Below, one piece after another: positions 17,752 to 27,291 of a stretch of 64,000 bases of DNA. Both the position numbers and the translations under genes were made by a program. Position 1 is the first letter of the stretch, and the number at the start of each line of letters is the position of its first letter. The notes under the pieces were generated by a model. It was not told the DNA's origin and did not search any database. It worked only from the letters and a program-made list of their open reading frames with translations. This DNA is from Siphonobacter curvatus (GTDB lineage Bacteria; Bacteroidota; Bacteroidia; Cytophagales; Spirosomataceae): the NCBI RefSeq assembly GCF_002943425.1, contig NZ_PTRA01000001.1, positions 558,001-622,000 on the forward strand, in the 5' to 3' direction.

Positions 17752-20610
17752 CTAGGGTAAAATCGTTAGACGCTTGGTACGTTCAAAACCATCTACTCTA
17801 ATACGAATGATGAAAATACCGGGGAGACGGCCTAAACTGATGAATTTTCGTTCGTTGAATTCATTGATAATGCCACTGTATAGAACCACTCCTGAAGTAG
17901 TAACTACACTCACTTCTGCTCCTTTCCAGTTCTCTTTCGTTTCCAGGGTAAAGTTTCCGTCTGGGCTCGGATTCGGATAGACACTAAAGCCGTCTTGAGC
18001 CGGGTCATAACTATAACTAAAAGGCTGCGACAAGGCCGAAGTACACTCAAATCTTCCCACCGGAGCAACATTATATTCGATCACACTTTTAACCGTATAT
18101 ACTCCTTCTTTAAGAGGCTTGAAATAAACGGAATTAAACGTACTCGTATCCATGCCCATGATCCATGAATTACGCGTACCTGGAATATTGGCTTGAGCCT
18201 GTAAAGTATAAGGACCTACCTGAGCAATTTTGGGCGTTTCAGGATTCGGACGAGCCGATACCGTCACTTTATCCGATTGATTTCTACAGCCGTTCGCATC
18301 CGTTGCCTGAGCGTAGTAATCACCACTGATGCGGGCGGTTAGCAAGTCCGTATTCGAAACTTGCTGATTGGCCAGTAACCAGGAGGGACGTTCGGATGTG
18401 ATGGCTCTTAAAGTGACCGTTTCTCCTTCACAAAACGCTAATTTTCCTTGTAACAAAGCCACAGTAGGCTTAGCGGGTAAAGGATTTACTTTTAAGCTTA
18501 CGGGATCAGATACGGGCGAAGGACAGTTTGCTCTACTGATGGTTTGAACCGTATACGAACGGGCTTCATTAGTTGAAATGCTCAGCGTAGCCGCATTATT
18601 GTAATTCCACAAATAGGTACCGTCCGATGGACTCGAAGTAAATTCAACGGTTTCATTCGCACAAATGGTCACATTTCGGTTGGGGTCAATCCCGCGGTTA
18701 GCCTGAATGGTTGGTTTGGCCGGAATAGGATTTACGGTAATCTGAATGGCGTCAGAAGCCACCGACCGGCATTGGTCGGCATTGAGTACCTGCACTGAAT
18801 AATTACTGGTCGTAGTAGGCTGAATGTTTTTACTGGTAGCTCCATTACTCCAGATATAACCTACAGCAGTCTCATTCGTAGCGAGGACCCGGGGAGTTCC
18901 CGCACAGAAGCTAGTGGGTCCATCAGCCGTGATACTAGGTTTAGCTGGCCGCGAGCGTCTTCCCAAAACGATGGATTCTGCACTATAATTACATCCTAAG
19001 AGATCCTTATACGTTAAGGAATACGAACCACCTTCTGCTCCTGGAATAGTAGGCGTAGTCGCTCCGGTATTCCAAACGTTATTCGCCGCATAGTTAGACT
19101 GAAGGGTAGGCGTAACGCCTTCGCAGAAATACGTACTTCCACCATTATCTTTCAAAATGTCACCACCAATTACCGGGCGATCGGGTACTTTATACGGCAG
19201 TGAAAAAACGGTGGTATTACCGCTTTTCATCTTGGCCATGTACGGGTCGCCCTGACCCACGGTGATAGTAGCCCCGTTTTGTCCATTACTCCAGCCATAA
19301 GGATTTTGATTGGGTACACTTAACGTAAGCGTATTGGTATTGCCACAGACTGCTGAAATCGTAGTGAGCGTATTGGCCTGTTTAGGTGTGGAGCGGTTGA
19401 ACACACCATTTGACATTAGAGCATCGTACCAGCCTTGAGCTACCTGATTATAGGCATTGACGTAGAAGTGAACACCTCCTGAACGAGGAATGCCGTAATC
19501 GTCTGTATTAGGTCCCAAAAATACGTTAGGTACAGAAGAAGCTACTTGTGTTTGGGCAGCAATGATATTGGGCGATACGCCATTGTTATAACTGGTTCGG
19601 GCTACTACCCAGCTGAGCTGATCGTAACCGAGATCCTGACGACTTTTTTGGATGACTGCCGTTAAATCATTGACGTAAGAGGCTAATGGCGTATTGATCG
19701 TTGCTGAATCATCCGCTTCACCCTGCATCCACAGCACAGTACGGGCTCCCGTGATCGATAGGTAATAGGTCAGAATATTTTTCAGGTTATTATACGGATA
19801 ACCCTGAGCAAAATATTTATACTCATCGGCACAGGAAGTACAATAGCGGCTGATGGTACGCTGGCCTTGCGATGATTCACGCCAGTTCTGAATCGTAGTA
19901 CCGCCAAAAGCACCGTTGTAGAATAACACGGGTACATTTAGATTCTGCGTGAGTAATTCACCCAAACGGCCCCAGTAATAAGATCCTACACCCACCGGAG
20001 CTACATCTTGCGAACCGCTCATTTTTCGGAAGGTAGGAAGCATCGGATAGAGGGGACTGGCTGGTTGTCCGGATACTACATCATACCGGTAAAACTGAGG
20101 ATCCTGTCCATTCCCAGGCGTACCCCCTCTTAAATTCGAAGGGTTAGCAATCGTTATTCGGTCATCACTGGGGTCACTTGGGCTAGGTTGATTTTCAGAC
20201 GGCTGATAGGTCACACCCTGGGCATTGGATTGACCAGCAATCACGAATACTTCACCCACTCCAAAGGGCTGCAGATCGTCGGAAGCGACTACCTGGCCGG
20301 CCAACGAGCCGCGTACTTCAAGCTTATACCAGCCGCCTGTAGCGGAAATTGTACCCGAAAAGAAACCATTGGACATGGAGGGAAGAGCCGTCCAGTCGAT
20401 TGCATTACCCCCGTTGAGCGGCGTTAGTTTTGCTTCAATCTTATCAACGGGTTGATAGTAGTTGCCCGCAATTTGTACGGTAGCTCTATTATTGTTATCC
20501 CGTTGAAACACGATCCGTTCCACTGGAAAGGTAATGGTCATCTGAGCTTGTGCTGAGATACTGAACACCAATCCCAAAAGGCATACTAGCTTACTTAAAT
20601 AAGACCTCAT
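17752..20610 (-). CDS. Secreted SASA-type (SGNH) esterase with Ig-like repeats and T9SS sorting domain
   Basis: About 952 residues from the ATG at 20610, which gives signal peptide MRSYLSKLVCLLGLVFSIS; ATG 20628 would add six residues. The N-terminal third has the sialate O-acetylesterase-like SGNH motifs GEVFVIAGQSNAQG (nucleophile Ser), WMQGEADD, and GGVHFYVNAYNQVAQ (His). About five Ig-like repeats follow, each with motifs such as CxG..ltl or FCEGVTPTL and W.nGattp, of the SprB/gliding-associated type. The C-terminus (FSVYPNPSPDGNFTLE to the end) is a type A T9SS sorting domain, so the protein is exported to the cell surface or medium. The natural substrate may be acetylated polysaccharide. 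Confidence 0.88.
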   Translation of the reverse strand: MRSYLSKLVCLLGLVFSISAQAQMTITFPVERIVFQRDNNNRATVQIAGNYYQPVDKIEAKLTPLNGGNAIDWTALPSMSNGFFSGTISATGGWYKLEVRGSLAGQVVASDDLQPFGVGEVFVIAGQSNAQGVTYQPSENQPSPSDPSDDRITIANPSNLRGGTPGNGQDPQFYRYDVVSGQPASPLYPMLPTFRKMSGSQDVAPVGVGSYYWGRLGELLTQNLNVPVLFYNGAFGGTTIQNWRESSQGQRTISRYCTSCADEYKYFAQGYPYNNLKNILTYYLSITGARTVLWMQGEADDSATINTPLASYVNDLTAVIQKSRQDLGYDQLSWVVARTSYNNGVSPNIIAAQTQVASSVPNVFLGPNTDDYGIPRSGGVHFYVNAYNQVAQGWYDALMSNGVFNRSTPKQANTLTTISAVCGNTNTLTLSVPNQNPYGWSNGQNGATITVGQGDPYMAKMKSGNTTVFSLPYKVPDRPVIGGDILKDNGGSTYFCEGVTPTLQSNYAANNVWNTGATTPTIPGAEGGSYSLTYKDLLGCNYSAESIVLGRRSRPAKPSITADGPTSFCAGTPRVLATNETAVGYIWSNGATSKNIQPTTTSNYSVQVLNADQCRSVASDAIQITVNPIPAKPTIQANRGIDPNRNVTICANETVEFTSSPSDGTYLWNYNNAATLSISTNEARSYTVQTISRANCPSPVSDPVSLKVNPLPAKPTVALLQGKLAFCEGETVTLRAITSERPSWLLANQQVSNTDLLTARISGDYYAQATDANGCRNQSDKVTVSARPNPETPKIAQVGPYTLQAQANIPGTRNSWIMGMDTSTFNSVYFKPLKEGVYTVKSVIEYNVAPVGRFECTSALSQPFSYSYDPAQDGFSVYPNPSPDGNFTLETKENWKGAEVSVVTTSGVVLYSGIINEFNERKFISLGRLPGIFIIRIRVDGFERTKRLTILP

Positions 20611-20768
20611 GCAGCAAAGGTTTTTCATAACAGATAGGAAGCACAGGCGAATACTTCCAATTAACAAAAATATGAATAAAATGTTAAATAAAAAATCCTA
20701 ATCTTTGACTGTCAATGAGTTACAGTCAAGTGAAATAGGCTTCATCTAATACTTTACCAATTATAGTT

Positions 20769-22487
20769 TCAAGATTGGCTAATTCGTACGGCAAAATTAG
20801 GTAATGCATTTAATCGATAAGTTGTCGGATGCAGTACTTTCACTCCTCCATGAATAACTACCACCCACACCTGATATTGCGTATTCGGTTGCAAGTACTC
20901 GACTGGAAAACTGCCATGAAAACCATTGGCGTAATAGTGCTTACCAAGGGAAGAAACGAAAGATTTGAGCGAATACCGTTTTTGTCTGGTTGGAATATAA
21001 TGCGACTGAGAGGCATTCTTCAGTAAGATATACGCTCCGTCGTTTTTATGAACTGAACGAATAAACTGCTCATTAGTAAAGACCAATGCATGACCCATTT
21101 GTTTGGTTTCTAACGTAAATAAGTCGGCACTGACCTGATAAGGCATTTCAAAAAAGTAGTCATTGGGAAGGTCGTATACCCCTGCCCGAATGGATTGTGT
21201 GGTAATGGTATCTACGGCTGACTGTAAGCTTAAGTAGATGGGTGAACTGGGTAGGGCCCGGTTATTCTCCCAGCCATACATATCCGTATTGCGTTCTTTA
21301 TAATAGTAATCCAAAGGAGCTAAGTATTCGAAATAGCTAAAGAAACAAACGAACACACTCAAAATTGTCCAGATACGAGCCCAGCGTAGCGTAGGACGAA
21401 GCTGGCTGAATACTAAAATTGAAATCAAAATCAGCCAGATAAAACCCATGTGTTTGTACCGGCTAATTAACACGGCCTGTGTACCTTCCATCGCTCGACC
21501 TACGGCAAAAGCAAGTATAGTGATACTGAAGTGAATAAGTCCACCCCATAGCGTAATCTTCCAGCGAGGGTAAGCAACTTTTGCGTGTTGAAAGGAAGGC
21601 TTAATGAAGAAGAAAGCCGAGTAAATAACAATACACCAAAAACTTAAACCCGTAGCCATAATCAGACCCGAGCGTAGTTTGAATGGAAGGACAGTATTTA
21701 AATCCGCAGACAAGCCGCTGAAAGACAGTAAGTTGTAAAGGATGAGCCAGGGGTGTTGTAAATTATCCGAGAGCTTAGGCCGATACGCGGGTACCACCAA
21801 CTGATAGTAATACAACGCAATCATTCCACCAATGACGAGTACCCAAATACCCGCGTGCTTCCAACGGTGCTGGAGTAGTAGTAAAACTAAACCCGTAGGT
21901 AAGACGAATGTGCCACTAACGTCACTGAGAATGGCAAGAATAGCCGCACCTAAAGCAAGTGTTAAGTGACTTGCTTTGGGTTTATATAAGTAGTAAGCCG
22001 ATAGTAAGGCAAAGAAGTGAACGACAATATGTTGCAAGGGAATCATTCCCCAGTAAATCGCTTCGTAGTACTGGATATGGAACAATAAAAAGGAAGCGGC
22101 TACTACCAGCAATACGGGTAATTGAGCTTCTTTAATAATGGTATAGAAAAGAAATAAGAATCCCAGTAGCGAAAGAAGCCCAATGAACATTTGAATCCGT
22201 AAATCCAGATGTCCGTTGATCAAATAAATGAGCGTAGCCGCAACCCGATCTACCACAATCCGCCGTTCGTCATCCTGTACCCAAATAATATGAATGAATT
22301 CTTTCCAGGAAAAAGGGGAGAGCTGCGTAAACTTGGTAACCGGTTCTAATAAAGCGTCGTAGTCATCCTGAAAAGGAATGTTAGTTACGTACGCAAAGAA
22401 GGTATAAAAGAAAAGACTAATCGGAATCAGGCTAACAAAGACAATCCATGTGGAGGAGATACTATTCTTGGAAATAGTAGAAGGCAT
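20769..22487 (-). CDS. Polytopic membrane protein, possible GT-C-type glycosyltransferase
   Basis: A 572-residue protein with about ten hydrophobic segments in the first 400 residues and a soluble C-terminal domain of about 150 residues. The first helix is followed by NIPFQDDYDALLEPV; an acidic pair just after the first helix is common in GT-C lipid-linked sugar transferases, which supports but does not prove that role. No other family motif was recognised. The gene lies between the esterase and obgE, all on the minus strand, with gaps of 158 and 73 bp. Confidence 0.6.
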   Translation of the reverse strand: MPSTISKNSISSTWIVFVSLIPISLFFYTFFAYVTNIPFQDDYDALLEPVTKFTQLSPFSWKEFIHIIWVQDDERRIVVDRVAATLIYLINGHLDLRIQMFIGLLSLLGFLFLFYTIIKEAQLPVLLVVAASFLLFHIQYYEAIYWGMIPLQHIVVHFFALLSAYYLYKPKASHLTLALGAAILAILSDVSGTFVLPTGLVLLLLQHRWKHAGIWVLVIGGMIALYYYQLVVPAYRPKLSDNLQHPWLILYNLLSFSGLSADLNTVLPFKLRSGLIMATGLSFWCIVIYSAFFFIKPSFQHAKVAYPRWKITLWGGLIHFSITILAFAVGRAMEGTQAVLISRYKHMGFIWLILISILVFSQLRPTLRWARIWTILSVFVCFFSYFEYLAPLDYYYKERNTDMYGWENNRALPSSPIYLSLQSAVDTITTQSIRAGVYDLPNDYFFEMPYQVSADLFTLETKQMGHALVFTNEQFIRSVHKNDGAYILLKNASQSHYIPTRQKRYSLKSFVSSLGKHYYANGFHGSFPVEYLQPNTQYQVWVVVIHGGVKVLHPTTYRLNALPNFAVRISQS

Positions 22488-22523
22488 TTTTTGAAAATAA
22501 TTGGTTGAACGCAGTCATTTGAA

Positions 22524-22555
22524 ACAATACAGCCCCCGTTAAGAGGCTGTATTGT
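22524..22555 (-). terminator. Hairpin after obgE
   Basis: The stem acaatacagcc / ggctgtattgt has 11 perfect pairs around a ten-base loop, 6 bp after the obgE stop. The T-tail on the minus strand is short (ttgtttc), so it may be a weak terminator. Confidence 0.6.
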
Positions 22556-22560
22556 AAAAA

Positions 22561-23562
22561 TCAGGCTTGAGTCGGCGGATTTAACGCTTGCCAAATCAAA
22601 TCGAGCAATGGATCCAGACCTTCTCGCGTAAAGGACGAAAAAAACAAATGAGGAATGTCAGCGGGTAATTGCTGAATGAAGGTTTGCTTATCTTCTTCCG
22701 TTAATAAATCGGCTTTAGAAATAGCTAATAAGCGGGATTTATCCATTAATTCAGGATTATATTCCTGCAATTCATTCAATAGAACTTCGTATTCTTCACC
22801 CGGATTTTCGGAAGAAGCCGGTATAAGGAAAAGTAAGATAGAGTTCCGTTCGATATGTCGTAAGAAGCGTAATCCCAGGCCTTTCCCCTGCGAAGCTCCC
22901 TCAATAATTCCCGGAATATCAGCCATGACAAACGAACGGAAGTCACGGTAGGGGACTACGCCCAAGTTCGGAACAATCGTCGTAAAGGGATAATCTGCAA
23001 TTTCGGGTTTGGCAGCCGATACTACCGAAAGCAACGTGGATTTTCCGGCGTTGGGAAAACCTACCAGACCAACATCGGCTAGTACTTTCAACTCCAGAAT
23101 AAACCAGACCTCTTGACCATCTTCACCAGGTTGAGAGGTGTGCGGAGCCTGGTTCGTGGAAGTTTTAAAGTGGGAGTTACCCAAACCGCCACGGCCCCCT
23201 TCCAGCAGAATCATCTCCTGGTCGTTCTCCGTAATTTCGAACAGTACTTCGCCCGTTTCAGCGTCTTTGGCAATGGTACCCAGCGGTACGTCCAGGTACA
23301 CATCTTCGCCCCGGGCTCCGGTGCGGCGGCCACCCTCGCCGGGTTGGCCTTTGCTGGCAATGACGTGTTTCCGGTATTTAAGGTGGAGCAGTGTCCAAAC
23401 ATTGGTACTACCCCGTAGAATGATATGGCCTCCCCGGCCTCCGTCGCCACCATCCGGTCCGCCCAGCGGAACGTGTTTCTCCCGGCGGAAGTGCGATGAT
23501 CCGGCACCTCCGGGTCCTGAACGGCAGCAAATTTTTACGTAATCAATGAAGTTTGTTGTCAC
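22561..23562 (-). CDS. obgE: GTPase ObgE/CgtA
   Basis: About 333 residues from GTG 23562, where the protein begins [15 protein letters not shown] as Bacteroidota Obg proteins do; the upstream GTG at 23595 adds 11 residues unlike the family. The Gly-rich Obg domain (residues 1-160, e.g. [14 protein letters not shown]) is followed by the G domain with G1 [11 protein letters not shown]3 DIPG and G4 SKAD. It is an essential ribosome-associated GTPase linked to 50S assembly and stress response. It has no C-terminal extension, as in other short Obg proteins. adk lies upstream. Confidence 0.96.
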   Translation of the reverse strand: MTTNFIDYVKICCRSGPGGAGSSHFRREKHVPLGGPDGGDGGRGGHIILRGSTNVWTLLHLKYRKHVIASKGQPGEGGRRTGARGEDVYLDVPLGTIAKDAETGEVLFEITENDQEMILLEGGRGGLGNSHFKTSTNQAPHTSQPGEDGQEVWFILELKVLADVGLVGFPNAGKSTLLSVVSAAKPEIADYPFTTIVPNLGVVPYRDFRSFVMADIPGIIEGASQGKGLGLRFLRHIERNSILLFLIPASSENPGEEYEVLLNELQEYNPELMDKSRLLAISKADLLTEEDKQTFIQQLPADIPHLFFSSFTREGLDPLLDLIWQALNPPTQA

Positions 23563-23745
23563 AGCCCTAGTAGGTAATCTGATCCGTGTTAGCACACGGC
23601 TTGAGTGAGTATGGTCGTCCTTCTCCTAAATTTATGCAAAGTAAAGCAATGTTTTGCCTAGCCGGTAGCGATTCGCTCAAGTACGGCTGGATTCGGACGA
23701 AGCAAGGCCCGATAACTGGGCAATGCAAGGCTTAAGCCTGAATGA

Positions 23746-23782
23746 AAATAGGCCATTTCGGACGTTCCGAAATAGCCTATTT
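23746..23782 (-). terminator. Hairpin after adk
   Basis: A 17-bp stem (aaataggccatttcgga paired with tccgaaatagcctattt) with one mismatch and loop cgt. It lies 21 bp after the adk stop and is followed on the minus strand by a T-rich stretch (attttc). Confidence 0.7.
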
Positions 23783-23802
23783 CAGTAATGTGAACGTATG
23801 TA

Positions 23803-24381
23803 CTAAACGGCCGATTTTTCGATAGCCGTACAGATCTTCTCAAAAATTTCCTCGATGGCTCCAATTCCGTAAACTGAGGTGAACTTACCCTGTCCTTGGT
23901 AATAGTTGGCTACGGGCAACGTTTTTTCGTTGTACTCTTGCACCCGTTTGCGAATCAATTCTTCGTTCTGATCGTCGGGACGACCGGAAGTTTTTCCGCG
24001 TTCGAGCAAACGACGCGTTAACTCTTCCGCTTCTACTTCCAGAGCTACCATCGCTGAGATCGCCGTACCGTTTTCTTCGAGTAAGGTATCCAGAGCTTCG
24101 GCCTGGTTGACTGTCCGGGGAAAACCATCGAAAATAAAGCCAGCGGCCTGTTTATTTTCTTTCAGTTTATTATCAATCATGCCAATTACTACTTCATCAG
24201 GCACCAGCAATCCCTGATCCATCAGAGCTTTGGCTCTCAGTCCCAGTTCCGTACCTGCTTTAATTTCAGAGCGAAGCAGATCGCCGGTAGATAAATGGAC
24301 GAGCTTGTATTTGTCAATCAACTTTTCGCTCTGGGTTCCTTTCCCGGCTCCCGGAGGGCCAAAGAGTACCAAATTAAGCAT
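23803..24381 (-). CDS. adk: Adenylate kinase
   Basis: A 192-residue short-type adenylate kinase that interconverts ATP plus AMP with two ADP. Walker A GPPGAGKGTQ is at residues 8-17; HLSTGDLLR binds AMP; GFPRTVNQAEAL and LLERGKTSGRPDDQNEE mark the core and a short LID. The length and motifs are normal. The upstream gene kdsB is on the same strand, with a 109-bp gap. Confidence 0.96.
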   Translation of the reverse strand: MLNLVLFGPPGAGKGTQSEKLIDKYKLVHLSTGDLLRSEIKAGTELGLRAKALMDQGLLVPDEVVIGMIDNKLKENKQAAGFIFDGFPRTVNQAEALDTLLEENGTAISAMVALEVEAEELTRRLLERGKTSGRPDDQNEELIRKRVQEYNEKTLPVANYYQGQGKFTSVYGIGAIEEIFEKICTAIEKSAV

Positions 24382-24490
24382 GAGACTATTGATATTCAGT
24401 ATGAAACGATGTTAATAGGGCTGCAAAGGTACAATACTGCGTGGAAATAGAAAGCATCCGACTGGCTTTTACCCGTAATGTACTGTCGGG

Positions 24491-25243
24491 TTAGGCATTT
24501 AAATACTTCAAAACCTTTTCCAGGTCTTCAGGTGTATCTACGCAGGGGCTATCGTAAGTCGTTTCTACCATCCGAATTTTATAGCCGGCTTCGAGCCATC
24601 GGAGTTGCTCCAGCGACTCGGCTTTTTCTAGGGATGAAAGCGTAAGTTGCGTAATGGCCTGCAGAATATCCGTACGATACGCGTACATGCCCACATGCCG
24701 ATAGTAGGTATGGTACAAGTGCCATTCTTGAGGCGGATAGTTACGCAGGTAAGGAATCGCCTGACGACTGAAGAGCATCACTTCACCCTTATTGTTAAGG
24801 ACTATCTTCGCTTCGCCTGGATCGTGCAGGGTTTCCGCTGACGTGACTTTAATCATCTGCGTAGCTAATTCTACTTCTCCATCTAAAGCATCCACTAATT
24901 CATTGATCTGAATGGGATCTAGAAAGGGTTCATCTCCCTGAATGTTCAGTACATACTGCACGGATTCGGGAGCCTGATGCGTTTCTGCCCAACTCGTAAA
25001 AGCTTCCCAACAGCGATCTGTACCACTGGGATGATCTTCACGCGTAAGTACGGCTTTACCGCCAAAGTTCTGGACGTGTTCAGCAATACGTACATCATCG
25101 GTGGCAACAATAACCTCCATCAGTTTTGAAGCCTGGGCGGCTTCGTATACGCGTTGAATCATGCTTTTGCCCTGAATGTCGGCCAGGGGTTTACCCGGAA
25201 AACGGGTCGAAGCATAACGGGCGGGAATGATTCCTAATACCAT
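24491..25243 (-). CDS. kdsB: 3-deoxy-manno-octulosonate cytidylyltransferase
   Basis: A 250-residue CMP-Kdo synthetase that activates Kdo with CTP for lipid A core assembly. The N-terminus GIIPARYASTRFPGKPL is the CTP site; VLTREDHPSGTDRCWEA, NIQGDEPFLDP and SLEKAESLEQLRWLEAGYKI are typical of the family. The next gene upstream on the same strand (25413-26426) carries a KdsD-like CBS pair, which may place both in Kdo metabolism, though a terminator-like hairpin separates them. Confidence 0.96.
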   Translation of the reverse strand: MVLGIIPARYASTRFPGKPLADIQGKSMIQRVYEAAQASKLMEVIVATDDVRIAEHVQNFGGKAVLTREDHPSGTDRCWEAFTSWAETHQAPESVQYVLNIQGDEPFLDPIQINELVDALDGEVELATQMIKVTSAETLHDPGEAKIVLNNKGEVMLFSRQAIPYLRNYPPQEWHLYHTYYRHVGMYAYRTDILQAITQLTLSSLEKAESLEQLRWLEAGYKIRMVETTYDSPCVDTPEDLEKVLKYLNA

Positions 25244-25327
25244 AGTTTTGGTTATGGGCTATACAGTATGAAGCCGTGGATGAATTTACTAATCAACCTT
25301 CGTTTTGTTTATAGGCCAATAGTAAAA

Positions 25328-25359
25328 TTGCCTCCCGAACACATTCGCTCAGGAGGCAA
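25328..25359 (-). terminator. Terminator between the transaldolase-CBS gene and kdsB
   Basis: On the minus strand, ttgcctcc pairs with ggaggcaa and an inner cgaa/ttcg stem folds inside; TTTT follows. It lies 54 bp after the transaldolase-CBS stop, so kdsB is probably transcribed from its own promoter at 25244-25320. Confidence 0.75.
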
Positions 25360-25412
25360 CTAGGATATGCGTAGTTCAGTTACTTCCTGCTGGAGCAAGA
25401 AACTGAATCTAA

Positions 25413-26426
25413 TTAATCGTTCTTCAAATCCTGAATATCCAGCATCCCTACGGGCTTGCCGTTTTCGGTGACCAGAATCGTATCTACGCTGGTTTTCTTG
25501 AAAAGAGCAGCAGCGGCGTCCAGCAATTCGGTACTTTCGATAGAAATAGGCGTTCCGTATTCGAAATCTCCCATTTTCTTCGACAGCACATCGCGACCAC
25601 CGTCAGCCAGTTTCCGGCGAAGATCACCGTCAGTAAATACACCTTTCAGGTTACCGGCTTCGTCAACAACCGTAACACAGCCAAAGCCGTATTCAGTCAT
25701 TTTTACGATGGCTTCCGTCAAGGAGATATCCGTCGTAACCGTTGGGTTGATGGTATTGATCGCCTGACCTACCGTGACCGTGATCAAACGCGTATGCTCG
25801 ATGAACTGGTTCGTACCGATAGCCGTGAAGTTGTTTTCTGTCAGGGCTTTCATCAGTTTCCAGGGCACAGTAATGGTGTGGCAACCCAGGTCGATGGCGT
25901 TCCGTACGTGCTCGGTATTCCGTACTGACGAGAACATTACTTTTGAATCGAAACCGTAGGCTTCAACCAGTTCTACTACGTCACCGATCAGCGTCAGGGC
26001 GTCGTATCCCTGATCCTGCATCCGTCCGGCCAGTACGCAAATGTAAGTAGCACCAGCTACGGCTGCCATGTACGCCTGTTGGATGGTGTATACCAGGTGA
26101 ACGTTTACTTTCAGTCCTTTGTCAACCAGCGTGCGGCAAGCTTTAACGCCTTCCAGCGACACGGGGATTTTAAATACCGTACGCTTAGGGTCCAGACCCA
26201 GAGCCAGTTGGCGTTCCGCGTCGGCTACAATATCGGCGGCGGTTTCACCCAGTGCTTCAATCTGAAGAACGGGTACAATTTTAGAAAGCTCCACGATCGT
26301 TGCATCCAGGTCACGAATTCCTTCGCGGTGCATGAACGTGGGGGTTGTGGTAAGACCGGTTAGAAAACCGAGTTGAAATGCCTCTTTGATTTCTTTTAAA
26401 TCGGCAGAATCAAGATACAACTCCAT
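25413..26426 (-). CDS. Transaldolase/fructose-6-phosphate aldolase-like enzyme fused to a CBS pair
   Basis: A 337-residue two-part protein. Residues 1-215 are a TalC/FSA-type transaldolase: it starts MELYLDSADLKEI, has the Schiff-base lysine in FKIPVS (Lys86, matching FSA Lys85), and AGRMQDQG (Arg135). The usual TTNPS motif reads TTTPT, so the conserved Asn28 of FSA is Thr28 here. Residues from about 222 form two CBS domains, with GFGCVTVVDEAGNLKGVFTD and GDLRRKLADGG, strikingly like the CBS pair of KdsD (arabinose-5-phosphate isomerase). It likely makes or breaks C-C bonds of sugar phosphates, with the CBS pair as a ligand sensor. FSA enzymes can make arabinose 5-phosphate in vitro from glycolaldehyde and glyceraldehyde 3-phosphate, so a Kdo-supply role is possible but unproven. 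Confidence 0.85.
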   Translation of the reverse strand: MELYLDSADLKEIKEAFQLGFLTGLTTTPTFMHREGIRDLDATIVELSKIVPVLQIEALGETAADIVADAERQLALGLDPKRTVFKIPVSLEGVKACRTLVDKGLKVNVHLVYTIQQAYMAAVAGATYICVLAGRMQDQGYDALTLIGDVVELVEAYGFDSKVMFSSVRNTEHVRNAIDLGCHTITVPWKLMKALTENNFTAIGTNQFIEHTRLITVTVGQAINTINPTVTTDISLTEAIVKMTEYGFGCVTVVDEAGNLKGVFTDGDLRRKLADGGRDVLSKKMGDFEYGTPISIESTELLDAAAALFKKTSVDTILVTENGKPVGMLDIQDLKND

Positions 26427-26755
26427 GTGTGTAGTAGCAATGGCCGTTTTAGGTTAGGTTTCCGCGGTAGTGGTACCTGCGGGGGATAACTTATCCACCA
26501 AAAACGTTACGCCTCTTTTAAAATGTTACTTAAAAAGTAAAGAAGGAAAGTAGTAGGCTGTGAAAATCAGGTTTGTTGCCGGTGAAGGACGGTTATCGAT
26601 CAAGGCATTGGAAACGAAAAAACGGACTATTACTTTCTTATTGTTTTCAGGCAAAAATGAATCGCCGGATAGTTGGCTGCAAAGTTGGCGATTTTCGGGG
26701 AGAATTTCAGAACAAATCCAAAGTCCTTTACTTCTGATTTTCAATCCGCCTATGA
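26427..26755. other. 329-bp intergenic region
   Basis: This gap lies between two minus-strand genes. It should hold the promoter of the transaldolase-CBS gene. Open frames exist on both strands (26526-26762 minus, 26560-26775 plus), but neither translation has a convincing domain or composition. A single TTATCCACC resembles a DnaA box, but alone it means little. Confidence 0.45.
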
Positions 26756-27277
26756 TTACCAATCCTGCTCCTTGAACCAGCCCGCGTACATGACGTAGTT
26801 GTTTGCCGTACGGTCGAATACTTCACCCGCCGCTTCCGACACGGGTTTGAGGAATCTAGCCGGGTTACCCGCATAAATGCTGCCAGGGGGAACGACGGTA
26901 TTTTGCGTGACAATGGCTCCGGCCGCAATGATGCTCCCCGTACCAATCACGGCTCCGTCCATGATAATGGCTCCCATGCCCACCAGTACGCGATCTTCGA
27001 TGGTACAGCCGTGCACCACGGCGTTGTGGGCGATGCTTACGGAATCACCGATAATGGTTTGCGTTTTCTGATAGGTACAGTGAATAACGGCTCCATCCTG
27101 AATATTAGTACGATTGCCAATTCGGATGGCGTTCACGTCGCCGCGAATAACGGCATTGAACCAGACGGTGCAGTCATCGCCCATACTAACGTCACCAACG
27201 ATGGTGGCGTTAGGAGCCAGCCAGCAGTTTTGCCCCAATTGGGGCGTATGATCCTGAACGGGTAAGATTAAAGCCAT
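26756..27277 (-). CDS. Gamma-carbonic anhydrase-like left-handed beta-helix protein
   Basis: A 173-residue LbH protein with hexapeptide repeats (examples VIGTGSIIAAGAIV and VIRGDVNAIRIGNRTNIQDG). Three histidines at the expected metal positions are visible: AVIHCTYQ and SIAHNAVVHGC. The C-terminus (YAGNPARFLKPV) is typical. It may be a trimeric metal-dependent gamma-class carbonic anhydrase or a related acyltransferase-like protein; activity cannot be decided from sequence. Confidence 0.9.
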   Translation of the reverse strand: MALILPVQDHTPQLGQNCWLAPNATIVGDVSMGDDCTVWFNAVIRGDVNAIRIGNRTNIQDGAVIHCTYQKTQTIIGDSVSIAHNAVVHGCTIEDRVLVGMGAIIMDGAVIGTGSIIAAGAIVTQNTVVPPGSIYAGNPARFLKPVSEAAGEVFDRTANNYVMYAGWFKEQDW

Positions 27278-27291
27278 AAGTTTAGTTACTG

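Noticed and set aside
26490-26498. DnaA-box-like TTATCCACC
   Set aside because: A single near-match without a cluster, AT-rich unwinding region or dnaA gene nearby is not evidence for an origin.
26526-26775. Two overlapping small frames in the 329-bp gap
   Set aside because: Neither has a recognisable signal, domain or conserved composition; the gap fits a promoter region.
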